From contig NZ_CP012808.1 of NCBI RefSeq assembly GCF_001307195.1, forward strand, positions 744,001 to 808,000: a stretch of 64,000 nucleotides of DNA. Reading direction: 5' to 3'. A model generated the notes under the pieces. It was not told where the DNA came from and searched no databases. It saw nothing but the letters and a program-made list of their open reading frames with translations. The number at the start of each line of letters is the position of its first letter. Position 1 is the stretch's first letter. The DNA comes from Acinetobacter equi. Its GTDB lineage: Bacteria; Pseudomonadota; Gammaproteobacteria; Pseudomonadales; Moraxellaceae. Of this stretch, positions 7,646 to 17,330 are shown piece by piece. Position numbers and translations under genes: made by a program.

Positions 7646-10605
7646 GCAAACATCCACATGCCTTAAAACGCTTAAACAGACATAAAAAAAATAAGGAGTT
7701 TCTTCTTAAATTATTTAGTGAGAAATGCTCAGCACTAACAGATGAAAGCTATCCAAACATATGTCGCCAGATCGATCTTCAACTTCTAGAACACTACAAA
7801 TCTAATATTCTTAGTTACCAAATTGCACGCTTTGAATTTGCAAAATATATTAAGCGATTTAACCTCTCATCTGGGCAGAACTTTCCCATTCCTGCATCAC
7901 CTATTCATCACGAAAGAAGCTCTCCGCTACAAAGTATCGAGACATTAAAACATGGTAAAAAAGTGACCCATTTTGCTCAAAATATATTAACTTACTGGGA
8001 AAAGCATTCCGAATTCAGCCCTATTCAATCTCTTGGCTTTTGTCTAATTAGCAGCATATTATTTAATGGTATTTATGATGATACGGAGCTGCAAAAGTTT
8101 CTGAAAGTCATTCTAAAGACAAAAAAGTTTCAAAGTTTTTTAAACCAAAATCATATCGTCTCACTAGAAATACCAAATCAAAAATTTGGTAATCAGCGTA
8201 TAAAAAACCGTAATTTCTCAGTCAGCTATACGAAAACGTTTGTACTCAATGATATTGTTAAATGCTGGATCTACAGACTAAAATATCAAGAGTTTAATCT
8301 ATTCTCAGAACTTAATGATCCGGAAATCATCGTTAATAATTGCATTACAGAATGCCTTCCCACAGAAAAAGTACGCTATAAAGATCTTTTAAAATATGGT
8401 TTTTACTACACACAGTTTTTAGAAAATAGTGGCTTAGATCAAATGTCGATCTGTATTTTAAAAAATGATATTTGTAACTCTAGTCCACTTTCAAAACAGT
8501 TAGCGACTTATTTTGTGCAGTTTGATCAATCAACGACTATTACCATTACAAATAATTTAGACAGCTCTAATAAGCCACTACCCTCTCCTCAAACCTCTAC
8601 TGATTCGGCTGAATTTTTAGTTAAAATTCGTCGTGCAATTCGTTCAAAAAACTACAAAAATCAACTTATAGATCTATACACACAAGACTTATCTCCAACT
8701 CTAAGTCGCTTATTGTTTTGGAGTATTCTGCGTTCTAAATTAAACGAGCAACAATTAGATCGTCTCAATCATATTATGCAGCACAAAAAATTGCTTAAGC
8801 AACACTTAACTCAAGCAGATTTTCAACCCATTAAACAAAGCTCACTTAAAACCATGTTTTCTCAATTTGCTGTTGGCTGGCTACTAGCAACTCAAGACAA
8901 AGATATTTCTTCATTTTCAGCGGTTGATTTTGAAGATCTATATGGAGAAATGCTTTTACTAAAAAAAGAAACAGCCCGTGCAACGTTACAAAAACGTCTA
9001 CTGGAATTTCATCATAAACAAAGTTTATTTTTTAATGCTCCCTCTGTCGATTTAGATAATTTAATCCAAGCTAAAATATGTAAAACAGCACTGATTTCAC
9101 CACATCTTTTCCATGAAATGCTACACCAGCTTGAACATGTACAAAACATACCTACACAAGATAAAACCATGTTTAAACTGTTTTTTATTCTTAGTTTTCG
9201 AGTTGGTCTACGCATTAATGAAACATTAAATATCTTCGTACGCGATCTTTTTATTACTGATGATGAAGTAATCTTAACGATCCGGAATAACAGAAATAAA
9301 AGTCAAAAAAGCAGCTCTGCTTATCGTAAAATTCTTTTACATCATTTGCTAAAAGATGATGAGTTACGTTTATTTAAAACATATAGTCTCAATCGAAAAC
9401 AGTTGCTGAAAGAGCAAAAAAAATCATTTTCACAGCCACTGTTTTTAAAGCAATCATTGCAAGAAAGTAATGAAAATGAAGTGAACTTACTACTCAAACA
9501 ACTCATCCAACCTATTTTTGGAGAGCATAACTTTACTTATCATAGCCTGCGCCATTCGGCTTTTAATCACATATATCTTGTTTTAAAAAATTCTGAACTT
9601 GCTAATGAATTTACAGACTATACACCAAATGAGCAACTACGCATCCGATATGCCTTGCTACGAAACAACAATACGCAACAAACCTGGTATGCTCTCTCCC
9701 ACTTTGCAGGACACCTTACACCAGAAACAACCTGTTCAAGCTATCTTCATCTTATGCATTTAGCGATTACATATCAACTTAATCAGATAAAAAGTCCACT
9801 TTCTAAAGAAGCCTACTTTAATATTTTAAAATACGATGATTCAATAAAGTATCCAGTTCAGCAAAGATCAATAAAACAATTCTTATTTAATTACCTAACT
9901 AAAGACCGTTATAAACAACATAATCATAGACATCAAATAAAACAACAAGCCACTGATTCTATGATACTAGGAGCATACAACTCCGAAATAACTTTTGAAC
10001 TTTTACATCACATTCTTACCGTAATAAAGGAGGAAGATCTTCTATTACCCGAAACTATTCCTTTACAAATAGCAATAAAATTACGTGCTAGGGCTCTACA
10101 TTTAAAAACATCATATGTAACCCAAAAACAATCATCAAGGTTATTTACAACGGACTTTTTAAAAAAAAATCCCAACTCTCTAGTAACTATGTTACCAACC
10201 AATCAAGATGAGAAAAAGATCATCCACTATACCCAAGAGCGTTATGCAACATCATATAATAAACATAAGAAACAATTGAATACTCTCTATTCTATTTATC
10301 TTGAAAAAGTTCAACCAAATTCACCTCAGCTCATTTTTGAGATCAATGAAAAAAGGCAACTGAAAAAATTTCTATCTTTTATTATCAGCCTATTTCCAAA
10401 AAAATATCTGCATTTAGAGCTATCCCAAATAAGTAAGAAGTTGCTTAAAAATACCCTACAAAATTTAAAGTTTCAGACAGAAAATTTTACATTCAATGAA
10501 GAAGAAAAACGAATTAAATTCAGTTTTAAATGTACAAATCAAAAAGCTCTCGGAGTATTCAAACTTTTGATGTACTTAATGATTGTGGCTCATATGAATA
10601 TTTAA
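7642..10605 (+). CDS. Very large tyrosine recombinase (second of a pair)
   Basis: The 987-residue protein has a well-formed tyrosine-recombinase core: Arg at about 524 in GLRINE, HSLRH with His634 and Arg637, GH at about 691, and Tyr at about 701 in SSYLH. All catalytic residues are present, so it should be active. About 500 residues precede the core and about 285 follow it. Both extensions are unusual and lack motifs I can name; the C-terminal extension is basic and could bind DNA. It is the last gene of the coupled trio and ends about 750 bases before the tRNA-Gly remnant. It is the best candidate for the enzyme that placed the island there, but no experiment or search supports that yet. 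Confidence 0.82.
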   Translation: MSKHPHALKRLNRHKKNKEFLLKLFSEKCSALTDESYPNICRQIDLQLLEHYKSNILSYQIARFEFAKYIKRFNLSSGQNFPIPASPIHHERSSPLQSIETLKHGKKVTHFAQNILTYWEKHSEFSPIQSLGFCLISSILFNGIYDDTELQKFLKVILKTKKFQSFLNQNHIVSLEIPNQKFGNQRIKNRNFSVSYTKTFVLNDIVKCWIYRLKYQEFNLFSELNDPEIIVNNCITECLPTEKVRYKDLLKYGFYYTQFLENSGLDQMSICILKNDICNSSPLSKQLATYFVQFDQSTTITITNNLDSSNKPLPSPQTSTDSAEFLVKIRRAIRSKNYKNQLIDLYTQDLSPTLSRLLFWSILRSKLNEQQLDRLNHIMQHKKLLKQHLTQADFQPIKQSSLKTMFSQFAVGWLLATQDKDISSFSAVDFEDLYGEMLLLKKETARATLQKRLLEFHHKQSLFFNAPSVDLDNLIQAKICKTALISPHLFHEMLHQLEHVQNIPTQDKTMFKLFFILSFRVGLRINETLNIFVRDLFITDDEVILTIRNNRNKSQKSSSAYRKILLHHLLKDDELRLFKTYSLNRKQLLKEQKKSFSQPLFLKQSLQESNENEVNLLLKQLIQPIFGEHNFTYHSLRHSAFNHIYLVLKNSELANEFTDYTPNEQLRIRYALLRNNNTQQTWYALSHFAGHLTPETTCSSYLHLMHLAITYQLNQIKSPLSKEAYFNILKYDDSIKYPVQQRSIKQFLFNYLTKDRYKQHNHRHQIKQQATDSMILGAYNSEITFELLHHILTVIKEEDLLLPETIPLQIAIKLRARALHLKTSYVTQKQSSRLFTTDFLKKNPNSLVTMLPTNQDEKKIIHYTQERYATSYNKHKKQLNTLYSIYLEKVQPNSPQLIFEINEKRQLKKFLSFIISLFPKKYLHLELSQISKKLLKNTLQNLKFQTENFTFNEEEKRIKFSFKCTNQKALGVFKLLMYLMIVAHMNI

Positions 10606-10639
10606 AACCTATTTCACTATCTTCTTTACTTTATTCATT

Positions 10640-11026
10640 CTAGTAATCATCATCAATTTTAGATCTAAATGGAATTAATTCTAATTCACCAGAAGAACGA
10701 CATACTAGCCCTGAGGGCTCCCAACTTATTCCAAAATAATCAGGATCAGACTCAAGTATTGGCTCAACTGTAATTTTTAACCCAGTTGTTAAATAGCTCA
10801 TTTTTTTTATACGAAATGGGTGCTCATCAAATGACATAAAATGTAATTTTCTATCTTTAAAAGCTGATAATAAAAAACTTAATGAAAGTTGATCAATATA
10901 TCGATCACTCATAGGATTCTTTACACCACAAGATACAAAAACAACTTTAATCTTTATGTTGTATTCTGGTTTTTCAAAACTTACGTCCGGTACAGTCAAT
11001 AATAAGTATTCAGGAACTTTCAACAT
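10640..11026 (-). CDS. Hypothetical protein, convergent with the recombinase operon
   Basis: This is a 128-residue protein I cannot assign. It has no signal peptide or membrane segment, is rich in beta-type residues and ends in an acidic DDD tail. One CG motif (VSCGVKN) is visible but has no known meaning here. It lies inside the island, only 34 bases beyond the recombinase stop and facing it, with an AT-rich non-coding stretch behind it. It may be cargo or a regulator of the element; nothing in the sequence decides between these. The start has no strong ribosome site, so the exact N-terminus is uncertain. Confidence 0.6.
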   Translation of the reverse strand: MLKVPEYLLLTVPDVSFEKPEYNIKIKVVFVSCGVKNPMSDRYIDQLSLSFLLSAFKDRKLHFMSFDEHPFRIKKMSYLTTGLKITVEPILESDPDYFGISWEPSGLVCRSSGELELIPFRSKIDDDY

Positions 11027-11355
11027 TAATTATTCATCCTATTAATTTTTTAAAATACTTTTAGTAATTAAACCTTAAATCTATTTTATGAAAACTGAAG
11101 TAGTTCTTCTAATAACGGATAAACCATAGATTTCCCTCTTAATAAGAATATACCATATGGTCAAATTCAATTATTAATAATAAAATTATACTCAAAAAAT
11201 AGGTACCTTTTATAAATTTAAAATTACAAAACTAAGTGACCAAAATACCATTAAAGTACATAAATTGATTAAAATTATATGCTACAAAAATCTATGTCTA
11301 ACTAATTAAATCAAATACTTAACATTAAGGCAATCTAATGTAATAAATCTCGGTG
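11027..11355. other. AT-rich gene-free end of the island beside the attachment site
   Basis: I see no gene in these roughly 330 very AT-rich bases. They lie between the last island gene and the tRNA-Gly remnant, where recombinase arm-binding sites would be expected. Short related words recur (ATACCATATGG near 11145-11160, AATACCATT near 11245, GTGACC near 11237 and again at 11353), but they are too short to be convincing binding sites. The promoter of the minus-strand gene at 10640-11026 must also lie here. Confidence 0.4.
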
Positions 11356-11403
<48 letters not shown>

Positions 11404-11408
11404 AATTC

Positions 11409-11442
11409 AAAAAAGCCCTCATCAAAAGATGGGGGCTTTTTT
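11409..11442 (+). terminator. Intrinsic terminator after the tRNA-Gly remnant
   Basis: AGCCCTCATC pairs with GATGGGGGCT around an AAAA loop and is followed by a run of T. It lies six bases after the tRNA CCA end. It is most simply the original terminator of the tRNA-Gly gene before the island inserted, which supports the chromosome resuming here. Confidence 0.85.
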
Positions 11443-11502
11443 ATTTATATAAAATATTCATTCACTCTCCTTATAATTAGCAATAAAATAAATATCTTGA
11501 TC

Positions 11503-11531
11503 AAAAATTAAGGTCTATTTTAAATAGACCT
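11503..11531 (-). terminator. Terminator of the AEC transporter gene
   Basis: A near-perfect palindrome (AGGTCTATTT against AAATAGACCT) lies just downstream of the minus-strand stop at 11540 and is followed on the minus strand by TAATTTTTG. Confidence 0.7.
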
Positions 11532-11539
11532 ATTAGAGT

Positions 11540-12508
11540 TTAAGAATGAATCATCACAATAAGTGCCGTCACTGTAATCAACATACCGACTGTTGTAATA
11601 GCCAATATAGATGATGCTTGTGCCTGGTATTGCTTATACCGTGTTGCAAGCAAAACAATCATTGGACCTGATGGTAAAGCAGCAAGCAACAAGCCTTCAT
11701 TAAAAACTGTTGTATGTATTGGCATACGAAATACATAAATTGCTATTCCAATAAATAACAAAGGGACGCCTATATTTTTTAAAAGCGAAATACAAAAAAC
11801 CTCACCCGAAACCTTAAATTGATTCGCAGCAATCGTCATTCCTGCAACGAATACGGCAACACCAGCGGTTGCCTTACCAATTAGCTCTAAGGAATTAATA
11901 ACAACATGTGGCATTTGAATATTTAAAAATACGAGAATAAATGCCAATAATGGTGCCCATACAAATGGCGTCTTGAAAATAGCTTGATATAAAGATTCAC
12001 CAACTAAATGCATAGCTGAGTGATGATTTTCTTCATTAACCAAAGCCATCTTTATAATCACAGTAGCTAAAGGAACAATAAAAACATTAATTACAACAGA
12101 AATCATGCTTACAGCTACGCCACTTTCAATACCATATAAGCTACCAAGTAAGGCAGGACCATAAAATGGACCTGCACAAAAACTAACAGCTAGACCTGCA
12201 ATTGAAGCTTCTACATTATTTCGTTTAAAACAAAATTTTGTAAAAATAAACCCCACAATATAAGCAATAAATAATGTAATAAATAATGAAAAAAATAAGC
12301 TAAGTTCCTGAATTAAACTTACTCTGGAAACAGTCACCGTCCCTACAAATAAGGCTGGAGGTAGAGCAAATTTTAAAACAAGCTCATTAAGTGTATTAAG
12401 TGGTTTTCCCTCAGTTCCAAACGATTGCCTTTTACCTGCAATAAAGCCAAACACTAAAACAAAAATAATAGGTATAACAATCGCCATTGATTGTAAAATT
12501 TGCTCCAT
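11540..12508 (-). CDS. AEC-family (auxin efflux carrier-type) permease
   Basis: This is a hydrophobic protein of about 322 residues with roughly ten membrane segments in two similar halves and conserved small-residue loops such as ALPSGPM near the C-terminus. These are features of the AEC/bile-acid fold carriers that move organic acids such as malate or malonate. The frame extends to a GTG at 12517, but the ATG at 12508 (MEQILQSM) is better placed behind AGGTGAGGGG. It has its own terminator and lies in a single-gene unit downstream of gltS. No neighbouring metabolic gene points to the substrate, so the specific cargo cannot be named. It is the first chromosomal gene right of the island. Confidence 0.85.
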   Translation of the reverse strand: MEQILQSMAIVIPIIFVLVFGFIAGKRQSFGTEGKPLNTLNELVLKFALPPALFVGTVTVSRVSLIQELSLFFSLFITLFIAYIVGFIFTKFCFKRNNVEASIAGLAVSFCAGPFYGPALLGSLYGIESGVAVSMISVVINVFIVPLATVIIKMALVNEENHHSAMHLVGESLYQAIFKTPFVWAPLLAFILVFLNIQMPHVVINSLELIGKATAGVAVFVAGMTIAANQFKVSGEVFCISLLKNIGVPLLFIGIAIYVFRMPIHTTVFNEGLLLAALPSGPMIVLLATRYKQYQAQASSILAITTVGMLITVTALIVMIHS

Positions 12509-12605
12509 TCCCCTCACCTAATTTTATATCATTATCAATTAATTATTATTGTATAAATCCACCTTATAAATAGCATTTACTTTTATGTATATAAAGTTTA
12601 TTTTA

Positions 12606-12632
12606 CTAAAAAGCCTCCTAAAAAGGAGGCTT
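12606..12632 (-). terminator. Terminator of gltS
   Basis: AAGCCTCCT pairs with AGGAGGCTT. On the minus strand the stem is followed by a T-rich tract, 18 bases past the gltS stop. Confidence 0.85.
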
Positions 12633-12649
12633 ATATACCTACTTAAAAG

Positions 12650-13873
12650 TTAACTAAATAAACTAATCGTAAACTGAATCACAACTGCATTTACAATATC
12701 AACAAAAAAAGCACCGGTTAATGGAATAATTAAAAAGGCTTTATGTGAAGGTCCATAAGTATTTGTAACTGCCTGAATATTTGCAATAGCCGTTGGTGTT
12801 GCCCCCAAATTCACACCACATTGACCTGCACAAAGTACAGCAGCATCATAACTCCGACCCATCACTCTAAAGGTTACAAAATATAGGTATAAAGCTAAAA
12901 TAAGCGTCTGAACCAAAAGAATCAAAAGCAAAGGACCTGCTAAATCTGCTAATAACCAAAGCTGTAACGACATCAATGCCATAGATAAAAATAATGCTAA
13001 AGAAGCATTACCAAAAACATCAATACAACGATCAAACATTTCAACTTTAAAGCCATGCTCTAAAATATTACGAAGCACAACACCACATGCTAATGCCCAA
13101 ACAAAAGTAGGTAACTCAAACCATTTACCTTGAGCAAAGTCTGCCATGAAATATGCGAAACAAATACAAAATGCGAACATCCCCATTGTTTTTACCGCAT
13201 CATCAGCAGTAATTAAGCGTGTATTTTCTGGATATTCAAATGGTGCTGTTTCATCAGCAGGAGGTGCTTCCACTCGCTGTGCCGATGGTGCAATTTCTTC
13301 TGCCAATTGATAACGACGAATAAGAAACTTAGCCATGGGCCCCCCCATCATTCCACCAATGACAAGACCAAATGTAGCACTTGCCATTCCTAAAACAATT
13401 GCACCATGAATCCCATGATTTTGCTCAAATACACTTCCCCATGCACCTGCTGTACCATGTCCTCCAGTAAGCGTTACAGACCCAACAATCAAACCAATTA
13501 ACGGATCTAAGCCCAGTACCTTCGCAAGACTAATTCCCACAATATTTTGTAAAAGAACAAATATAATTACACATATTAGAAATAATATAAGTGCCTTTCC
13601 ACCTTCTTTAAGCTTTAATAAACTTGCACTCAATCCGACAGAAGTAAAAAACATTAGCATAAATATTTGCTGAATTTTGGCATCAAATGAAACCGTAATA
13701 TTAAATAGCATAAATAAAATATAGGTAACCACTGCTGCAACCAAGCCACCAACAACCGGTTCAGGGATATTATATTTCTTTAATATCGTGATATTTTTCA
13801 CAAAAAAATGCCCTATAAATAGGACAATCACTGAAATCACGATGGTAAGAAAAGCATCTAACTCATAATTCAT
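12650..13873 (-). CDS. gltS: Sodium/glutamate symporter GltS
   Basis: At 407 residues the protein is the usual GltS length. It has about ten membrane segments and glycine-rich re-entrant segments in both halves (LTGGHGTAGAWG at about residues 136-147 and GQCGVNLGATPTAIAN at about 353-368), which are the signature of the ESS/GltS family. It imports glutamate driven by sodium across the inner membrane. A hydrophilic, Pro/Glu-rich central loop (about residues 195-220) links the two halves. It is a single-gene unit with its own terminator, between the island and the capsule locus, and nothing ties it functionally to either. Confidence 0.93.
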   Translation of the reverse strand: MNYELDAFLTIVISVIVLFIGHFFVKNITILKKYNIPEPVVGGLVAAVVTYILFMLFNITVSFDAKIQQIFMLMFFTSVGLSASLLKLKEGGKALILFLICVIIFVLLQNIVGISLAKVLGLDPLIGLIVGSVTLTGGHGTAGAWGSVFEQNHGIHGAIVLGMASATFGLVIGGMMGGPMAKFLIRRYQLAEEIAPSAQRVEAPPADETAPFEYPENTRLITADDAVKTMGMFAFCICFAYFMADFAQGKWFELPTFVWALACGVVLRNILEHGFKVEMFDRCIDVFGNASLALFLSMALMSLQLWLLADLAGPLLLILLVQTLILALYLYFVTFRVMGRSYDAAVLCAGQCGVNLGATPTAIANIQAVTNTYGPSHKAFLIIPLTGAFFVDIVNAVVIQFTISLFS

Positions 13874-14064
13874 GGCAGGTCATTCATTGTTCAAGACTCA
13901 TATCCATGAATTATAACTTAAGCATATATTTTATTTATGTTTTTAATAATTTAATGTGCATTTAAAATGCAAAATATAATTGAAATTTTAAATACAATTA
14001 AGCATAAGCACTTTCTTTTCAAATCAGATAAATAAAAGATTTACTTTAATACTTATACATACAT

Positions 14065-15267
14065 TTAATGATCCAACTTCATCCAGGGTGATTTACCATA
14101 AAATGAACCATTTAATTGAGAATATTCAATCAATTGATTTCTAAAAGAATAAAAATATTTAATATCAACAATACCTGGCTCTTTCCAAAATTTTTGTAAA
14201 GGATATTGGTTTATTAGACCTGGTAAATTATAAATTGCATGACCTAATGTTTTTACAGGAATTCCATGATACAAAGCTTGTATGCCTGTTGTACTATTCA
14301 CCGTCACCATTCCCAAGCTATGCTTTAATAGCGTTGGCAAATGAACATCACAAAAATAATGAACCCTTCCTGATAAATTTAATTCTCGCTCTAATGTTTT
14401 AATTAATTTTGAGTAATTTCGATACCCCCGATCCATAGGATGATGCTTTAAGACTAAGTGTTGATCATCATTTGCATATTGAGCAAAATTTTTCATTACT
14501 TTTTCTATATATAACTCAACCTTCTTTAAATCACTATGTGTCAGAATTTGCGAATCATTATGAACTTGCAAGGCAAATACAAAATATTTTTTTGAATATT
14601 TTCTTATAAATTGTTTAAAACACAGCTTTTCAAAAAAATAATTTTTTATCCGTCGAACGCCTGAGATACACCAGTAATAAAGCTCTAGCTTAGGTGCAAT
14701 TTGACGATGATGCTGATAATTTGGGTAATTTATCTGGTTAATTGTCCAAAACCAATAATAAAGTATGGCACTTAAGACCATCATAGAAAATTGATTATGA
14801 ACAGGCTCTATATTTTTTATAGTTATTCTTTGTCGTGATGAATATCCCGTAATAAAAGCATCCTGAAAATTAGAATAAAAATTTACCCCATCTTGTTCAA
14901 ACGTAATATAGTCTGGACGAATATACCCTTCTTCAAATGCAAAAAACTTAACTTTACAGCGTAAAGAAATTTCTTTTGCAATCACATGATAAAAACGACA
15001 ATCCCCAAAACAGACAATCGCATCAATCTGATGCTCAATAATAAAATTTTCTAGCCATAATGGAAAATTTTCTAGCGTGTCTGTATAACTAAAACAATTC
15101 TGCATTGTTTTAGAAAAAAATTGATCGCCCCCATTAAAATTTACTTTGAAGCATTCAATTTTTTCTTGATTTAACCATTTCGCCAATCGAGTAAAAAAAT
15201 TTCCCATTGGTCCTTGCAAAAGTAATACTCGGCGGGAGTCGAGTAAACTTTTCACATATTTCGACAC
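14065..15267 (-). CDS. kpsS: KpsS, capsule Kdo transferase
   Basis: The 400-residue protein has the KpsS N-terminal block (LLLQGPMGNFF followed by NFNGGD) and the C-terminal region with LKHHPMDRG and the STTGIQAL loop typical of this family. KpsS adds the first beta-Kdo to lyso-phosphatidylglycerol, starting the glycolipid anchor of ABC-transporter-dependent (group 2) capsules at the cytoplasmic face of the inner membrane. It follows kpsC by 30 bases and is probably the last gene of that operon. No strong terminator is evident in the 190 bases after it. Length is close to the E. coli protein. Confidence 0.93.
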   Translation of the reverse strand: MSKYVKSLLDSRRVLLLQGPMGNFFTRLAKWLNQEKIECFKVNFNGGDQFFSKTMQNCFSYTDTLENFPLWLENFIIEHQIDAIVCFGDCRFYHVIAKEISLRCKVKFFAFEEGYIRPDYITFEQDGVNFYSNFQDAFITGYSSRQRITIKNIEPVHNQFSMMVLSAILYYWFWTINQINYPNYQHHRQIAPKLELYYWCISGVRRIKNYFFEKLCFKQFIRKYSKKYFVFALQVHNDSQILTHSDLKKVELYIEKVMKNFAQYANDDQHLVLKHHPMDRGYRNYSKLIKTLERELNLSGRVHYFCDVHLPTLLKHSLGMVTVNSTTGIQALYHGIPVKTLGHAIYNLPGLINQYPLQKFWKEPGIVDIKYFYSFRNQLIEYSQLNGSFYGKSPWMKLDH

Positions 15268-15297
15268 TAAAATTTTACCTTAAAAAAAATACTACAA

Positions 15298-17262
15298 CTA
15301 TTTAAAAAAATTAATAAATTTAAATAAAAAGGGCTTAAAAGTTGGAAAGTATCTTATTTGACTTATGTGCTCAATGACATTTTCCGGCTGTATTGTTGGT
15401 AGTGTGTTAATTTTTGTAAAATTGTACAAAGGATACTCGATAAGAGTACAAAAAATCAACTTTTCACAAGATATTTTATGTGTTCTCCGCTCACATTTAT
15501 ATTCATCTTTTGTTAATCCCCACCCAGCATAAAAAGGTAAACCATAGCAGTAAACTTTAAGACCTCGTAATAAAGCTTCAAAACCACTTAAAGATGAAAT
15601 CGTATGAACTTCATCGCAAATGTTAAAACAATCTAAAATAGATACTTTTTTCTCAATATAATTACAAAACTTCAGTGCAATATGATCTGGAATATTACCT
15701 ACTCTTAAACCTTCAAGCACATCAGGATGTGGTTTATAAATAATGTAGGCAGTAGGATTTTTTTGACGGACCTTCTCCAATAAGGCTAAATTGGTTTTAA
15801 TACCAACACCACCCAACTGAACCGACATATCATCTTCAACTTGCCCTATCACCAAAATTACACGATCTTGCTCAAATGGTCTTTGTAATGTTTCATGAAC
15901 GCCTACATTATATTTTGTAATATTTAATTCAATAAGCATTTGCCATAAACTTATGGCACGAACATGTTCTTCTTCAGTTAAATCTGGGCGATATTGAAGT
16001 AAATTTTCTAATCTAGATGGGCGAGTTGCATCATAATAAATTCCGACATCATCAAAGACCAAAGAACAAGGTCGAATTAATTTTGCACCAAGACCAACAG
16101 ATCGAATAAATCCATCTTCAACAGTAATGACATTTTCATAGCCTTGTTGCTTTAAATAATGTGCTTTTTTCCCCCAAGCAAGAACTGTGTCATTTTTATT
16201 TGGTTTACAAAATGAATAAAACGTGATCTGAGTTTTTGGAAAATTTAAAAAATCTCGAATAAATTTTCGTTTCCAACGACTAAAACCATAAGCTGAAATC
16301 AGATTAGGAACATATTTCTGCGCTTCAATATTTGGAATTAACAACTCTAAAATATCTTCTAATTCACATTTTTTACCTGTTATAGGATTTACATAACATG
16401 CATATTTTAAATATGCACATGCAAATAAATGCTCTAAGGAACGCTTTTTCCCTCTTCTCTCACCTATAATATGTAAAGGTGCATATTGATCATCTGTAAG
16501 TCCCCATCCTGCATACCAAGGAACACCAAAGCAATATACTTGCTTACCACAAAGTAAGGCTTCAAAGCCTAGCTGAGAACTCACCACAAATACATGACTA
16601 AACTGTGGTAATAATTCAATAGGATTATAATTCTGAGATAATACTTTTACACGTGGATGCTGTAAATCAACAAAATCAAAATGCCCTTGAGATTTCCCTG
16701 CTAATACATCAGGATGTATTTTCACCCAAATTGTCGCTGTAGGATAGTCGTCTAAAGCTTGTTGCAACATTAACTTAAATGTCTGCTGATTAGCTCCTGC
16801 ATACTGAATAGATTGATCACCAAATGTTTGATCAACAACTAAAATATGTTGTTTCTCTGAATCAAATATTGTGGGATCTATATTGTCGAACTTCTGATTA
16901 TATTTACTAATTTTATATTTTAAGATAGTTTCAATAATATGCTTTGCGCGAATATTAAGATCTTGATTTTCATCTAATAATATTACGTTTTCTAAATCTG
17001 ATACTTGGTAAGCATCGAAATAAATTCCTAATTTATCTACAACCAAAGATAATGGAGAACAGCCATCTTTTCCCAAACCTAAAGAACGAATAAAACCATC
17101 CTCTAGACACAACACATCTAGACCATGCGTTTCTGCATAAGCTTTAGCTTTAAAAAAACTTTTTTTACGCCCCCAACCCAAAGCATAAACTTTGTCTAAA
17201 TCTAAACATTTTTGAAAAATATAATAGGTTTTCTTTAACTTTTTAGAACCAAAATATTGCAT
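15298..17262 (-). CDS. kpsC: KpsC, two-domain capsule beta-Kdo transferase
   Basis: The 654-residue protein is an internal duplication. Each half has the block (V/L)EDGFIRS(L/V)GLG followed by D.(L/V)GIY(F/Y)DA and a later HPDVL motif, at about residues 50-90 and 365-410 for the first blocks. KpsC extends the Kdo linker on the lipid acceptor with alternating beta-Kdo linkages, so that the capsular polymer can be recognised and exported by KpsMT. Its divergent neighbour is a glycosyltransferase gene, with 68 bases between the starts. The gene has no Kdo-supply partners (kpsF, kpsU) nearby, so CMP-Kdo must come from the lipopolysaccharide or lipooligosaccharide Kdo genes elsewhere. Confidence 0.95.
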   Translation of the reverse strand: MQYFGSKKLKKTYYIFQKCLDLDKVYALGWGRKKSFFKAKAYAETHGLDVLCLEDGFIRSLGLGKDGCSPLSLVVDKLGIYFDAYQVSDLENVILLDENQDLNIRAKHIIETILKYKISKYNQKFDNIDPTIFDSEKQHILVVDQTFGDQSIQYAGANQQTFKLMLQQALDDYPTATIWVKIHPDVLAGKSQGHFDFVDLQHPRVKVLSQNYNPIELLPQFSHVFVVSSQLGFEALLCGKQVYCFGVPWYAGWGLTDDQYAPLHIIGERRGKKRSLEHLFACAYLKYACYVNPITGKKCELEDILELLIPNIEAQKYVPNLISAYGFSRWKRKFIRDFLNFPKTQITFYSFCKPNKNDTVLAWGKKAHYLKQQGYENVITVEDGFIRSVGLGAKLIRPCSLVFDDVGIYYDATRPSRLENLLQYRPDLTEEEHVRAISLWQMLIELNITKYNVGVHETLQRPFEQDRVILVIGQVEDDMSVQLGGVGIKTNLALLEKVRQKNPTAYIIYKPHPDVLEGLRVGNIPDHIALKFCNYIEKKVSILDCFNICDEVHTISSLSGFEALLRGLKVYCYGLPFYAGWGLTKDEYKCERRTHKISCEKLIFCTLIEYPLYNFTKINTLPTIQPENVIEHISQIRYFPTFKPFLFKFINFFK

Positions 17263-17330
17263 AATAAATAATAGAAGCTATCTCAATTTTTAAGTTTAGT
17301 GCTCAAACTTTAACACGATATTAGTAATTT

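Noticed and set aside
4890..10605. GMT (gamma-mobile-trio) or Tn554-type element
   Set aside because: As I know these systems, the small gene is last and the recombinases are shorter; here the small gene is first and both recombinases are much larger. Kept open as a distinct trio.
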